A stretch of 64,000 nucleotides of DNA from CAYMZZ01 sp964395095. GTDB taxonomy: Bacteria; Bacteroidota; Bacteroidia; Chitinophagales; Chitinophagaceae. Shown piece after piece: positions 54,979 through 63,045 of this stretch. How positions within the stretch are numbered: the first letter of the stretch is position 1; each line of letters opens with the position of its first letter. The stretch lies in contig CAYMZZ010000011.1 of NCBI GenBank assembly GCA_964395095.1, positions 1-64,000 of the forward strand. The letters are read 5' to 3'. The notes beneath the pieces were generated by a model. That model was given only the letters and a program-made list of their open reading frames with translations. It ran no database searches and had not been told where the DNA came from. The position numbers and the translations under genes are program-made.

Positions 54979-56229
54979 TCACACCAGCTCCAGCACGGTA
55001 ATTTCGGGCAAAATACCCACCCGACCGGGATAACCGAGAAATCCATATCCCCGATTCACATACAGCTTTTGCTTTCCATCGTCATAAAGACCGGCCCATT
55101 GGTTATAGATATATTGTACCGGGCTCCAGCGGAAACCGGGAATTTCCACGCCAAACTGCATGCCATGCGTGTGGCCGGAAAGCATCAGGTCAATATCGGC
55201 ATATTCTTTACGCACCTGTGCATCCCAATGCGAGGGATCGTGGCTCAGTAATATTTTGAAAGGATATTTTTCCGCGCCGGCATAGGCCTGGTCCAGTTTT
55301 CCGTATTTGGGAAAACTGGCTTTGGCGCCCCAGTTTTCAACGCCAAGCAGGGCAATCTGCGCGCCATCGCGCTCCAGCACCACGTGCTCATTCATCAATA
55401 AGCGCCAGCCCATATCTGCATGCACTTTCTTGAGCGCATGGAGGTTCGCTGTTTTTTGTTCTTCCGTATCCCATTTCACATAATCGCCATAATCGTGATT
55501 GCCGAGTATGGAATAAACGCCCAGCGGTGCGCGCAATTGCGCAAACAGGTCGCGGTATTCGTCCATTTCATCGGCTTTATTATTCACGAGGTCGCCGGTA
55601 AAGAGGATAAGGTCGGGTTCTTCCTTTAAGATTTTCTCCACGCCTTTTTGTACGGCTTTCTTGTCGTTGAAGCTACCGGCATGTATGTCGGATATCTGCA
55701 CAATCTTTAACCCTTTAAATGCCGCCGGCAGGGAAGGGCTGGGCACGGGCACACGGGTAATTTGGTAGCGGTATTTGTTGCCAAATCCATATATGAGCGT
55801 GCCAAACAATCCGCCGCCAAAAAGCATACCGGTCCAGCTCAAAAAGACCGAACGGCTGATTCCTTCGGGATTGCCCTTCATAGGCGAGCCGGGCGAGAAA
55901 AAGCCCAGCTTATAACTGGCCCACTGAAATAGCCTTCGGATATCATCGATCAGGAAAAAGAGGGCGGCAATGGCTTTGGCAAAGAATATGCCGGCGATCA
56001 CCGCAAATACGGTGCTGCGGGCCAGCCGCGATTGCTGATCAAACTGGATATAGGGCAAAATGAGCAGGGTAATGAGTGCGGCCACGGATACTACCCAATA
56101 ACCGGTATGAATCCAGAACCTAATACGAGGCGAGGCGGGAAGGGTGATGATACGTACTGCCTGAAATACATAGATGTCGAGCAGAATCATAAATCCTATC
56201 AGGAACCACCAGAATCTGGAATTGCGCAT
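54979..56229 (-). CDS. Membrane-anchored metallophosphoesterase
   Basis: This 416-residue protein has four hydrophobic segments in the first 165 residues (for example FWWFLIGFMILLDIYVFQ and GYWVVSVAALITLLILPY), and a calcineurin-like phosphoesterase domain after about 170. Metal-binding motifs, in order: ISDIHAGS, FTGDLVNN, LGNHDYGD, LLSHDPSH and LSGHTHG. This is the YkoQ/YkuE-like arrangement, likely acting on a phospholipid or nucleotide at the membrane. It reads away from the chromosomal parA across about 280 bp, with no operon partner. Confidence 0.92.
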   Translation of the reverse strand: MRNSRFWWFLIGFMILLDIYVFQAVRIITLPASPRIRFWIHTGYWVVSVAALITLLILPYIQFDQQSRLARSTVFAVIAGIFFAKAIAALFFLIDDIRRLFQWASYKLGFFSPGSPMKGNPEGISRSVFLSWTGMLFGGGLFGTLIYGFGNKYRYQITRVPVPSPSLPAAFKGLKIVQISDIHAGSFNDKKAVQKGVEKILKEEPDLILFTGDLVNNKADEMDEYRDLFAQLRAPLGVYSILGNHDYGDYVKWDTEEQKTANLHALKKVHADMGWRLLMNEHVVLERDGAQIALLGVENWGAKASFPKYGKLDQAYAGAEKYPFKILLSHDPSHWDAQVRKEYADIDLMLSGHTHGMQFGVEIPGFRWSPVQYIYNQWAGLYDDGKQKLYVNRGYGFLGYPGRVGILPEITVLELV

Positions 56230-56380
56230 AGTTGATGACTAATTATTTCCCAGTTGGGATAGGACCGGCCTCCTGGCGGTCCTGTGAAAAAATGGATTGC
56301 TCCTCAATCGCTTGCGTACCCATTCGGGATTAATTACGCCTGTAAGAGATGGTTTAGGGGCAAAATTAATCAACCGTGAA

Positions 56381-56414
56381 CTTGCAAGCGTATATGTGGT
56401 ATAACTTATTTTTG
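56381..56414 (+). promoter_or_regulatory. Candidate promoter of parA-parB
   Basis: CTTG at 56381-56384 is followed by 22 bases and TATTTTTG at 56407-56414, a match to the Bacteroidota promoter pattern with slightly long spacing. Transcription would start near 56420, about 90 bp before parA. A second, minus-strand TAATTTTG at 56361-56368 may serve the metallophosphoesterase. Confidence 0.35.
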
Positions 56415-56508
56415 CCAGGATGGGTTGGGTTGGGCAAAACTAAATTTTGCGCTCCGGAAGATGCGAACCATCTTTACCCATTAACTTAAATTTCAGGAGA
56501 TTTCGCGC

Positions 56509-57312
56509 ATGGCAAGAATTATCGGAGTGGCTAACCAAAAAGGGGGTGTGGGCAAAACCACTACCGCCATTAACCTGGCCGCGAGCCTGGCCGTACTGGA
56601 GTTCCGTACTTTGCTGGTGGATGGCGACCCACAGGCCAATAGCACCACCGGTGTGGGCTTTGACCTGCATAATATCACCAAGAGCCTGTACGATTGTATG
56701 GTGAATGAAGCCAGCGCCAAAGCGGTGATCCTGAAATCGGAAATCCCCCACCTTGATTTGCTGCCTTCCCATATCGACCTGGTGGGTGCGGAGATTGAAA
56801 TGATCAATTATCCCAACCGGGAAATGGTGCTGAAGAACCTTTTGGAGCCGATCAGGGATGAATACGATTTTATTATTGTGGACTGCTCCCCCTCCCTGGG
56901 ATTGATTACGGTGAATGCACTAACCGCCGCCGACGCCGTTGTGGTGCCGGTACAGTGCGAATTTTTTGCCCTCGAAGGCCTGGGCAAGCTGCTCAACACG
57001 ATCAAGATCGTACAAAGCCGCCTCAACCCCGCCCTCGTCATTGAAGGCATCCTGATGACCATGTACGATGGTCGCCTGCGTCTCTGCAACCAGGTAGTGA
57101 GCGAAGTACGCCGACATTTCGAAGAACTGGTGTTCAATACCATCATCCACCGCAATGCACGGCTTTCCGAAGCACCCAGCGTGGGTAAACCCGTTATTCT
57201 CTACGATGCCAATAGCAAAGGTTCGATGAACTACCTGAACCTGGCTAAAGAGATACTGCAGAAAAATAATATGACGAAACTGAAACAGGAAGAGCGGATA
57301 CTGGAATTATAG
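56509..57312 (+). CDS. parA: Chromosome-partitioning ATPase ParA (Soj)
   Basis: This 267-residue ParA/Soj protein has the deviant Walker A K11-GGVGKT-T18, then LEFRTLLVDGDPQAN (Walker A'/switch) and YDFIIVDCSPSLGLITVNAL (Walker B). It works with ParB to segregate the chromosome origin. It is followed by parB (5 bp), DUF5683 and dapB, the conserved Bacteroidota order. It differs from the eCIS-linked ParA-like protein, which lacks a nearby ParB. The start has no alternative upstream. Confidence 0.95.
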   Translation: MARIIGVANQKGGVGKTTTAINLAASLAVLEFRTLLVDGDPQANSTTGVGFDLHNITKSLYDCMVNEASAKAVILKSEIPHLDLLPSHIDLVGAEIEMINYPNREMVLKNLLEPIRDEYDFIIVDCSPSLGLITVNALTAADAVVVPVQCEFFALEGLGKLLNTIKIVQSRLNPALVIEGILMTMYDGRLRLCNQVVSEVRRHFEELVFNTIIHRNARLSEAPSVGKPVILYDANSKGSMNYLNLAKEILQKNNMTKLKQEERILEL

Positions 57313-57317
57313 CATTA

Positions 57318-58253
57318 ATGGAAACCGAAAGAACAATGAGTTCCCCCAAACAAAATAAAGACGCGTTGGGCAAGGGCATCAGGTCCCTGCTGCAAAGCAT
57401 CGATAGTGACCTGAAGACCGGCGCGGGTACATTAAAGTCCTCTGTAGTAGAAACGGCTACCGGCGTAAACCGTATTGCCGTAGAGGATATAGAAGTTAAC
57501 CCCAAGCAGCCCCGTCGCGACTTTGATGAACAGGCCATGAAGGAACTGGCCGACAGCATCAAAATGCATGATATCATTCAACCGGTAACGGTATCGCGCA
57601 CGGCAACGGGCAAATACCGGTTGATTTCGGGTGAGCGACGCTGGCGCGCCAGCAAGATGGCGGGTCTGAAAGATATCCCCGCCTATGTGCGCCAGGCCAA
57701 TGACCAGGAACTGCTGGAACTGGCCCTGCTCGAAAACCTGCAACGCGAAGACCTGAACGCGATGGAAATTGCGCTGAGCTACAAGCGTATGATGGAAGAA
57801 CTGGATTATACCCAGGAACAGGTAGCGGAACGCATGGGCAAGGACCGTAGCACCGTGGCTAACTTTATTCGCCTGCTGAAATTGCCTCCCGATATTCAAA
57901 TGGCAGTGCGCAGCGGCCAGTTGAGTATGGGGCATGCCCGCGCCCTGATCAATGTAGACACGATCGACAGGCAGCTCTATATTTTCAAGGAAATCAACAG
58001 CAAGGGCCTCAATGTAAGGCAAACCGAAAACCTGGTCCGCAACATCTACAAACAGGGGCACGCTGTTAAAAAAACCGCAAAATCATCCCTGAGCGCTCCT
58101 TATCAGAAAATTGAAGATAAATTAGCCAGCCATTTCAGCACCCGCGTTAAACTGAAACATAGCAAGTCGGGAAATGGACAGATCCTGATCGATTACTATT
58201 CCATCGACGAACTCAGCAAGATTTTAGAGCAGATGGGTGTAAAAACGAGCTAG
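57318..58253 (+). CDS. parB: Chromosome-partitioning protein ParB
   Basis: This 311-residue ParB/Spo0J protein has an N-terminal CTPase-type domain (about 58-150, IEVNPKQPRRDFDE; YRLISGERRWRASKMAG, the GERRxRA box; ENLQREDLNAMEIA). A helix-turn-helix follows (YTQEQVAERMGKDRSTVANFIRLL), then the dimerisation tail. It loads onto parS sites. No parS-like palindrome was recognised in this window. The first ATG (57318) is five codons before a second (MSSPKQNK), and either could be used. Confidence 0.95.
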   Translation: METERTMSSPKQNKDALGKGIRSLLQSIDSDLKTGAGTLKSSVVETATGVNRIAVEDIEVNPKQPRRDFDEQAMKELADSIKMHDIIQPVTVSRTATGKYRLISGERRWRASKMAGLKDIPAYVRQANDQELLELALLENLQREDLNAMEIALSYKRMMEELDYTQEQVAERMGKDRSTVANFIRLLKLPPDIQMAVRSGQLSMGHARALINVDTIDRQLYIFKEINSKGLNVRQTENLVRNIYKQGHAVKKTAKSSLSAPYQKIEDKLASHFSTRVKLKHSKSGNGQILIDYYSIDELSKILEQMGVKTS

Positions 58254-58277
58254 GCCGCTTGCCGTCAAAGTACCAAG

Positions 58278-58958
58278 ATGAGGCGAAGTTTCCGCATATC
58301 TCTACTGGTTTTCTGTATTGCCCTGGTAACCGGTCATCACCTGCGGGCGCAGGACCCTGTTGACAGCAATGCCCGGCAGCCAGTAATCATAGATGTCGTA
58401 AACGATACCATTCCACCCCGGGAAGCAAAGAAAGCCAAAGAACCCCGTGTGTACAATCCCGGAAAGGCCGCGCTTCGTTCGGCTCTTTTGCCCGGATTGG
58501 GACAGATTTACAACCGCAAATACTGGAAAGTGCCGATCGTATATGCAGGGCTCGGCATTACCGGTGGCATATTTGTCTATAATCTGCAGAACTACCGTGA
58601 TACCCGTTTTGCTTATCGCGTAAAATACAATATGCGGGAATTCGGAACCGACTCGGCGCTGTTTGTGCAGATCAAAGACGTGCTGAAACCCCTTAGCGAA
58701 TCCTCCCTCCGCTCCTACCGCGATCAGTTTCGGCGCGATATCGACTACTCGGTGGTTTTCTTCCTGATCATGTGGGGTCTGAATGTGGTGGATGCTGCCG
58801 TGGATGCACATCTCAAATCCTTCGATGTAAGCCCTGACCTCAGTTTTCAGTTCAAACCAGGTAAAAGCGAAATCGCCGGCACTACGGGCTTGAGCCTGGT
58901 ACTCCATATTGGCAAGAATCCAACCTACAAACATCGGATCTGGCGTTCGCAGTTCTGA
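58278..58958 (+). CDS. DUF5683 membrane protein
   Basis: This 226-residue DUF5683 protein has a signal peptide (about 1-25), then a segment AALRSALLPGLGQIYNRKYWKVPIVYAGLGITGGIFVYNLQNYRD (about 64-108) containing the G-L-G-Q-I-Y-N motif and a hydrophobic helix. A second membrane stretch follows (VVFFLIMWGLNVVDAAVDAHL). The G-x-G-Q-x-Y-N motif resembles TM2-type domains. The function is unknown. It is always found in this parAB-dapB neighbourhood, where dapB follows within 60 bp. Confidence 0.9.
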   Translation: MRRSFRISLLVFCIALVTGHHLRAQDPVDSNARQPVIIDVVNDTIPPREAKKAKEPRVYNPGKAALRSALLPGLGQIYNRKYWKVPIVYAGLGITGGIFVYNLQNYRDTRFAYRVKYNMREFGTDSALFVQIKDVLKPLSESSLRSYRDQFRRDIDYSVVFFLIMWGLNVVDAAVDAHLKSFDVSPDLSFQFKPGKSEIAGTTGLSLVLHIGKNPTYKHRIWRSQF

Positions 58959-59049
58959 TCCCCATTTCTCAAGCATTAATTAGCGCTTACCCGGTTTAAT
59001 TGCTGGCGAACTGATGTATCTTGCAGGGCTGAAACCAAAACCACCGGAT

Positions 59050-59766
59050 ATGAAGATTGCCTTGATCGGATATGGCAAAATGGGCAAAGCCATTGAAGAA
59101 ATTGCGCTCGACAGGGGACATACCATCGTCCTGCGCATCAATGATCAGAATCTCCATGAATTCACGTCTGAAAATCTGGCCCTGGCCGATGTGGCTATTG
59201 AATTTACCGGACCTCACAGCGCCCTGGCCAACCTGCAAACCCTGCTGAGCTGGCATGTGCCCGTTGTTTGCGGATCCACCGGATGGACGGATCATCTCGC
59301 TTCCATCGAAGAGCTTTGCCGTACTACCCAGGGTGCTTTCCTGTATGCGAGCAATTTCAGTATTGGCGTGAACCTGTTTTTTGAGTTGAATAAGAAACTG
59401 GCCCGGTTGATGGCCCCGCACGATAGCTATGATGTGCAGTTGGAAGAAATTCATCATACCCAAAAACTGGATGCGCCCAGTGGCACAGCCATAACCCTGG
59501 CCGAGCAGGTGCTGGACGGCCTACCACGAAAAAAGCGCTGGGTTAATGCCGTTAGCGACAACCCTGAAGACCTCGTGATCCTGAGCCACCGCGAAGACCC
59601 TGCTCCCGGTACCCATAGCGTGAAATACCAATCGGCCATCGACGATATCGAAATCATCCATACGGCGCATAACCGCCAGGGATTTGCCAGTGGCGCCGTG
59701 CTGGCCGCCGAATTTATTTACGGCAAAAGCGGTATCTTCAGCATGAAAGATGTGTTAGGGCTCTGA
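59050..59766 (+). CDS. dapB: 4-hydroxy-tetrahydrodipicolinate reductase DapB
   Basis: This 238-residue DapB reduces the dihydrodipicolinate precursor with NAD(P)H in lysine/diaminopimelate synthesis. It shows the Rossmann motif IGYGKMGKAI (5-14), the catalytic EIHHTQKLDAPSGTA (about 134-148) and a C-terminal EIIHTAHNRQGFASGAV. The ATG at 59050 gives the usual start directly before the first strand. An in-frame ATG 12 codons upstream is not typical. The gene lies last in the parA-parB-DUF5683-dapB group. Confidence 0.95.
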   Translation: MKIALIGYGKMGKAIEEIALDRGHTIVLRINDQNLHEFTSENLALADVAIEFTGPHSALANLQTLLSWHVPVVCGSTGWTDHLASIEELCRTTQGAFLYASNFSIGVNLFFELNKKLARLMAPHDSYDVQLEEIHHTQKLDAPSGTAITLAEQVLDGLPRKKRWVNAVSDNPEDLVILSHREDPAPGTHSVKYQSAIDDIEIIHTAHNRQGFASGAVLAAEFIYGKSGIFSMKDVLGL

Positions 59767-59830
59767 TCTTCCCTTCGCATTTATTTTGAAACCAAGCGCC
59801 GCATGCCCTGCATGCCGCCCACCTCATCGC

Positions 59831-61903
59831 ATGCCAAACCATACAGCATTTTTCAAACGGGTTGTACTATTCAGCATCCTGTTCACTGTCGCTTCCCTAG
59901 GTCTGTTTGCGCAGCCTGAAAAACTGGATAGCCTGCGAAGCCATTTTCAGCAACGCCCCATCGATAGCAATGTGGTAAAGGCTGCCATTAAGCTGGCAGA
60001 GCATTTTAGCTGGTCGGTGCCTGACTCAGGACTCCACTATGCCCGCGAAGCCATCCGGCTCAACCAGGAAAGCAAGGGAGGGCCCAACTTTACCGCCTCG
60101 GCCTGGAATGCGAGTGGTTATGCCTACTATATGAAAGCCGAATATGCCAAAGCGCTGGATGCATTTCGGAACTATTACAGCTTTTCGGCAAAAGCCGGCA
60201 ATAAAGTGCACATGGCTTTTGCCCTGAATAATGAAGGCAATGTGCATATTGAACTGGCCGACTATGCCAGCGCCCTCGATAAATACAAAGAAGCACTGGC
60301 CTTAAGGCAGTCGATCCGCGATTCGGCAGGCATCGCGATGAGCCGGAACAATATTGGATTTATCTACAAGGATATTGGCGACTATGAAAAAGCCCTCGAA
60401 AATTTTTTCTATGGTCTGCGCGCCTATGAAAAGCTCAAGGATAAGAAGGCTGAAGCAAAGACCCATAATTTTATCGCCATCGTTTACGGGCGCAAGAAAG
60501 AATATGCCAACGCGATTGACCACCTGCAAAAAGCCATCTCCCTTCAGATAGAAACCAATGACCTGAATGAGCTGGCCATTAGCCGGCAAACACTCGCGAA
60601 TATCTACCTCACGCAGGGTAAACTGGAAGAAGCGCTGGAGGAATTGCGGGCAGCGCTGACCATTTATGAGGAGCGTGGCGATCGCCGGCAACTGGCCATG
60701 GTAAGCGATGATTTTGGCCGCGTATACCTGCAAAAACAACAAGCCGATAGTGCGGCTTTTTATTTTAGCAGGTCGGTGAACGAAAACCAGGCCATCGGTA
60801 ACAAGCGAAATATGGCTACTCCCTTACTGGGCCTGGCCGATGCCCAAACCAGGATGAAGCAGTACCGCTCGGCCAAAGTGTCGCTCGACAGCGCCTACGC
60901 CATCATCAACCTCAGCCAGAAAAAAGAAGACCTGCGCAAATATTATGAAACCGCGGCAGCCTACCATTCCGCCATCGGCAATCATAGCGAAGCTTACCGT
61001 TATCAGCAGAACCTGACGGCCATCAAAGACAGCCTGCTGAACGAGCAGAACCTGAAAGCCATGGCCGATATGGCGGTAAAATACCAGACCGAAAAAAAGG
61101 AACAGGCCATCCTGCTGCAAAAAGCGGAGATAGAGCGCAAGAATATCATCATCTGCTCGGTAGCCGGGCTCTTCCTGCTGGGCGCCGCCCTGGGTATTAG
61201 CTCCTACCGGCGATATCGTTTAAAACAACAGGCCCGGTTACAGATGGAAATACTGCACCAGCAGGAAATGGCAACCCGAGCCGTTATAAAGGCAGAGGAA
61301 GACGAGCGCCAGCGGATTGCGCGCGACCTGCACGATGGTGTGGGGCAAATGATGAGCGCCGCCCGGATGAATCTTTCCGCCTTTGAATCAGGCATACAAC
61401 TGGAGACTTCGGATCAAAAAATTTCGCTGGAGAAAATCATCGGCCTGGTGGATGAAAGCTGCCGCGAAATCCGCAGCGTATCGCACAACATGATGCCCAA
61501 TGCCCTGCTCAAGAACAGCCTCGCCAGTGCCGTACGCGACTTTATCGATAAAATTGATAAGCGTGCACTAAAAGTACATATCTACACCGAAGGCCTCGAC
61601 GAGCGGCTCGACAGCAATGTGGAAACCGTATTGTACCGCGTAATACAGGAATGCGTCAACAATGTGATTAAACATGCCGAAGCCAGTACCCTCGATATTT
61701 CGATCTCGCGCGATAAAGAGGGCATCAGCGCCACCATCGAAGACAACGGCAAAGGTTTTGACACCCAGGACCGCTCCCGCTTCGAAGGTATTGGCCTGAA
61801 AAATATCAGCACCCGCATCGAATACCTGAAAGGTACCGTTGACTTTGATTCAGCCCCGGGCAGGGGTACCCTGGTAGCAATTCATGTGCCCCTGACAGCA
61901 TAA
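59831..61903 (+). CDS. TPR-repeat sensor histidine kinase
   Basis: This 690-residue protein from ATG 59831 has a signal peptide (FFKRVVLFSILFTVASLGLFAQ) and at least six tetratricopeptide repeats (about 40-400, A-x-x-x-Y-x-x-A-L-x-x-Y patterns). A membrane helix follows (about 440-462, IIICSVAGLFLLGAALGI), then a coiled coil. A HisKA_3 box has the phospho-acceptor in DLHDG (His501), and an HATPase domain (IQECVNNVIKHAEAS, DNGKGFD, GIGLKNI) completes it. It is a NarX/LiaS-style kinase. The adjacent response regulator is its likely partner. Ligand unknown; TPRs face the periplasm. Confidence 0.92.
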   Translation: MPNHTAFFKRVVLFSILFTVASLGLFAQPEKLDSLRSHFQQRPIDSNVVKAAIKLAEHFSWSVPDSGLHYAREAIRLNQESKGGPNFTASAWNASGYAYYMKAEYAKALDAFRNYYSFSAKAGNKVHMAFALNNEGNVHIELADYASALDKYKEALALRQSIRDSAGIAMSRNNIGFIYKDIGDYEKALENFFYGLRAYEKLKDKKAEAKTHNFIAIVYGRKKEYANAIDHLQKAISLQIETNDLNELAISRQTLANIYLTQGKLEEALEELRAALTIYEERGDRRQLAMVSDDFGRVYLQKQQADSAAFYFSRSVNENQAIGNKRNMATPLLGLADAQTRMKQYRSAKVSLDSAYAIINLSQKKEDLRKYYETAAAYHSAIGNHSEAYRYQQNLTAIKDSLLNEQNLKAMADMAVKYQTEKKEQAILLQKAEIERKNIIICSVAGLFLLGAALGISSYRRYRLKQQARLQMEILHQQEMATRAVIKAEEDERQRIARDLHDGVGQMMSAARMNLSAFESGIQLETSDQKISLEKIIGLVDESCREIRSVSHNMMPNALLKNSLASAVRDFIDKIDKRALKVHIYTEGLDERLDSNVETVLYRVIQECVNNVIKHAEASTLDISISRDKEGISATIEDNGKGFDTQDRSRFEGIGLKNISTRIEYLKGTVDFDSAPGRGTLVAIHVPLTA

Positions 61904-61952
61904 GAATGCAGGCCCATTCTGTATGACTTATCTTGAAATCAAAATGATAATT

Positions 61953-62002
61953 GCTTATCTTGTCCTTATCAAACCTGCTGGTTTGATAAGGACAAGATAA
62001 GC
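61953..62002. repeat. Perfect 23-bp inverted repeat between kinase and regulator
   Basis: gcttatcttgtccttatcaa plus acc (61953-61975) is the exact complement of 61980-62002, with loop tgct. It begins 50 bp after the kinase stop and ends 19 bp before the TTG start of the response regulator. No T-run follows, so it is not a typical terminator. Confidence 0.85.
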
Positions 62003-62021
62003 CGAATATAAAGTACCAGTT

Positions 62022-62684
62022 TTGACGAACCCCGCCGCTAAAATACGCCTCGCAATAGTAGACGACCATCAGATTGTAATTGATGGACTGCAAGCCCTCC
62101 TGAAGGGTCATCCGCAATTTGAGTTCGTATTGGCGAGTACGGCACCTACAACGGTGATGGATCAGCTTCAAAAAACGCCCGTCGATATTTTGCTGACGGA
62201 TGTAATGATGCCCGGTATGTCGGGCCTGGAACTCTCGCGGCTGGTTCGCAAGCATTTTCCCCATATAAAAATTCTCGCGCTATCCATGACGGGCGAAGCG
62301 GAATTGGTGAACCAGATGCTGGAGGATTCTGATATCGCGGGCTATGTGTTGAAGAATATTGGCAGGCAGGAACTGGAAGAGGCGCTGACAAAAATTTCGA
62401 ATGGCGGCATTTATTTCAGTGAAGAAGTTTTGCAGGCCATGGAAAAAGATTCGAATCGAAAAAAGCAATACGAAGAAGCCCATCTCACGGGCCGCGAAAT
62501 TGAAATTATCCGGCTGATCGAAAAAGAATATAATAATAAGCAAATTGCCGAAGCCCTCTTCATCAGCGAAAGAACCGTAGAAACCCACCGCAAAAACATT
62601 TTCCGCAAAACAGGCACCAATAGCGTGATAGGATTGATTAAATATGCGTATGAGCATAGGCTGATCAGGGATCGTGAATCGTGA
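62022..62684 (+). CDS. NarL/FixJ-family response regulator
   Basis: This 220-residue protein has a receiver domain (about 8-125) with acidic pocket DD14-15 and phospho-acceptor Asp60 in DILLTDVMMPG, and Lys about 110 in YVLKNIG. A LuxR-type helix-turn-helix is at about 150-210 (LTGREIEIIRLIEKEYNNKQIAEALFISERTVETHRKNIF). The start is TTG at 62022, because no ATG precedes the first strand. It pairs with the upstream TPR histidine kinase. Its final codons (about DRES and stop) lie inside a heptamer repeat array, and a 23-bp hairpin precedes the start. Confidence 0.92.
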   Translation: MTNPAAKIRLAIVDDHQIVIDGLQALLKGHPQFEFVLASTAPTTVMDQLQKTPVDILLTDVMMPGMSGLELSRLVRKHFPHIKILALSMTGEAELVNQMLEDSDIAGYVLKNIGRQELEEALTKISNGGIYFSEEVLQAMEKDSNRKKQYEEAHLTGREIEIIRLIEKEYNNKQIAEALFISERTVETHRKNIFRKTGTNSVIGLIKYAYEHRLIRDRES

Positions 62685-62740
62685 GGCGTGAGGCGTGAGT
62701 TGTAAGTAGTAAGTTGTAAGTAGTAAGTAGTAAGTGTGAT
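62671..62740. repeat. Heptamer repeat array overlapping the regulator stop
   Basis: Ten 7-bp units in unbroken phase: atcgtga twice, ggcgtga twice, then gttgtaa and gtagtaa mixed, and gtgtgat. The first two units contain the C-terminal codons and stop of the response regulator. An inverted set of the same units lies at 62996-63030. Confidence 0.85.
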
Positions 62741-63045
62741 GGATGGCATTCAAAAAAATCTGCGCAAATCTGCGTGAAAGATCTCGCGAAATTTGAACAG
62801 GTTTAAAGAGCCGATGCGCTTCCCGCAGATTTGCGCGGATACAGGGATGAAAAGCTCTTCGCCTGAGCCAGACCTAACGGATCACGGCATTCGGACTCCA
62901 CTCATAGCGCGCGCACCCTACCGATCATGTAATTTCCGGCTCATCAACTACTTTTTTTCGCAGATTTGACTTAGAAATTAATTTTCAATGGATACTCACG
63001 CCTCACGATTCACGCCTCACGATTCACTCTAAACCTTCAACCGCT
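62685..63045. other. Intergenic repeat region before the DUF2911 gene
   Basis: This 360-bp region has no gene. Besides the heptamer arrays it carries aaatctgcgc/aaatctgcgt in tandem (62757-62776), an inverted partner (cgcagatttgcgc, 62824-62836, 13 bp perfect to 62762-62774), and a further cgcagattt near 62959-62968. It also repeats ctctaaaccttcaacc (63027-63042), seen earlier at 53743-53758. The promoter of DUF2911 must lie within this material. Confidence 0.5.
62996..63030. repeat. Inverted heptamer units
   Basis: Five 7-bp units: tcacgcc, tcacgat, tcacgcc, tcacgat, tcactct. They are the reverse complements of ggcgtga and atcgtga in the 62671-62740 array, about 300 bp away. Confidence 0.85.

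Noticed and set aside
57318..58253. parS site near parB
   Set aside because: I looked for a parS-like palindrome (TGTTTCACGTGAAACA type) throughout and saw none.
62280..62753. 157-codon minus-strand frame over the response regulator
   Set aside because: Its start lies in the heptamer array and its body is antisense to the regulator.
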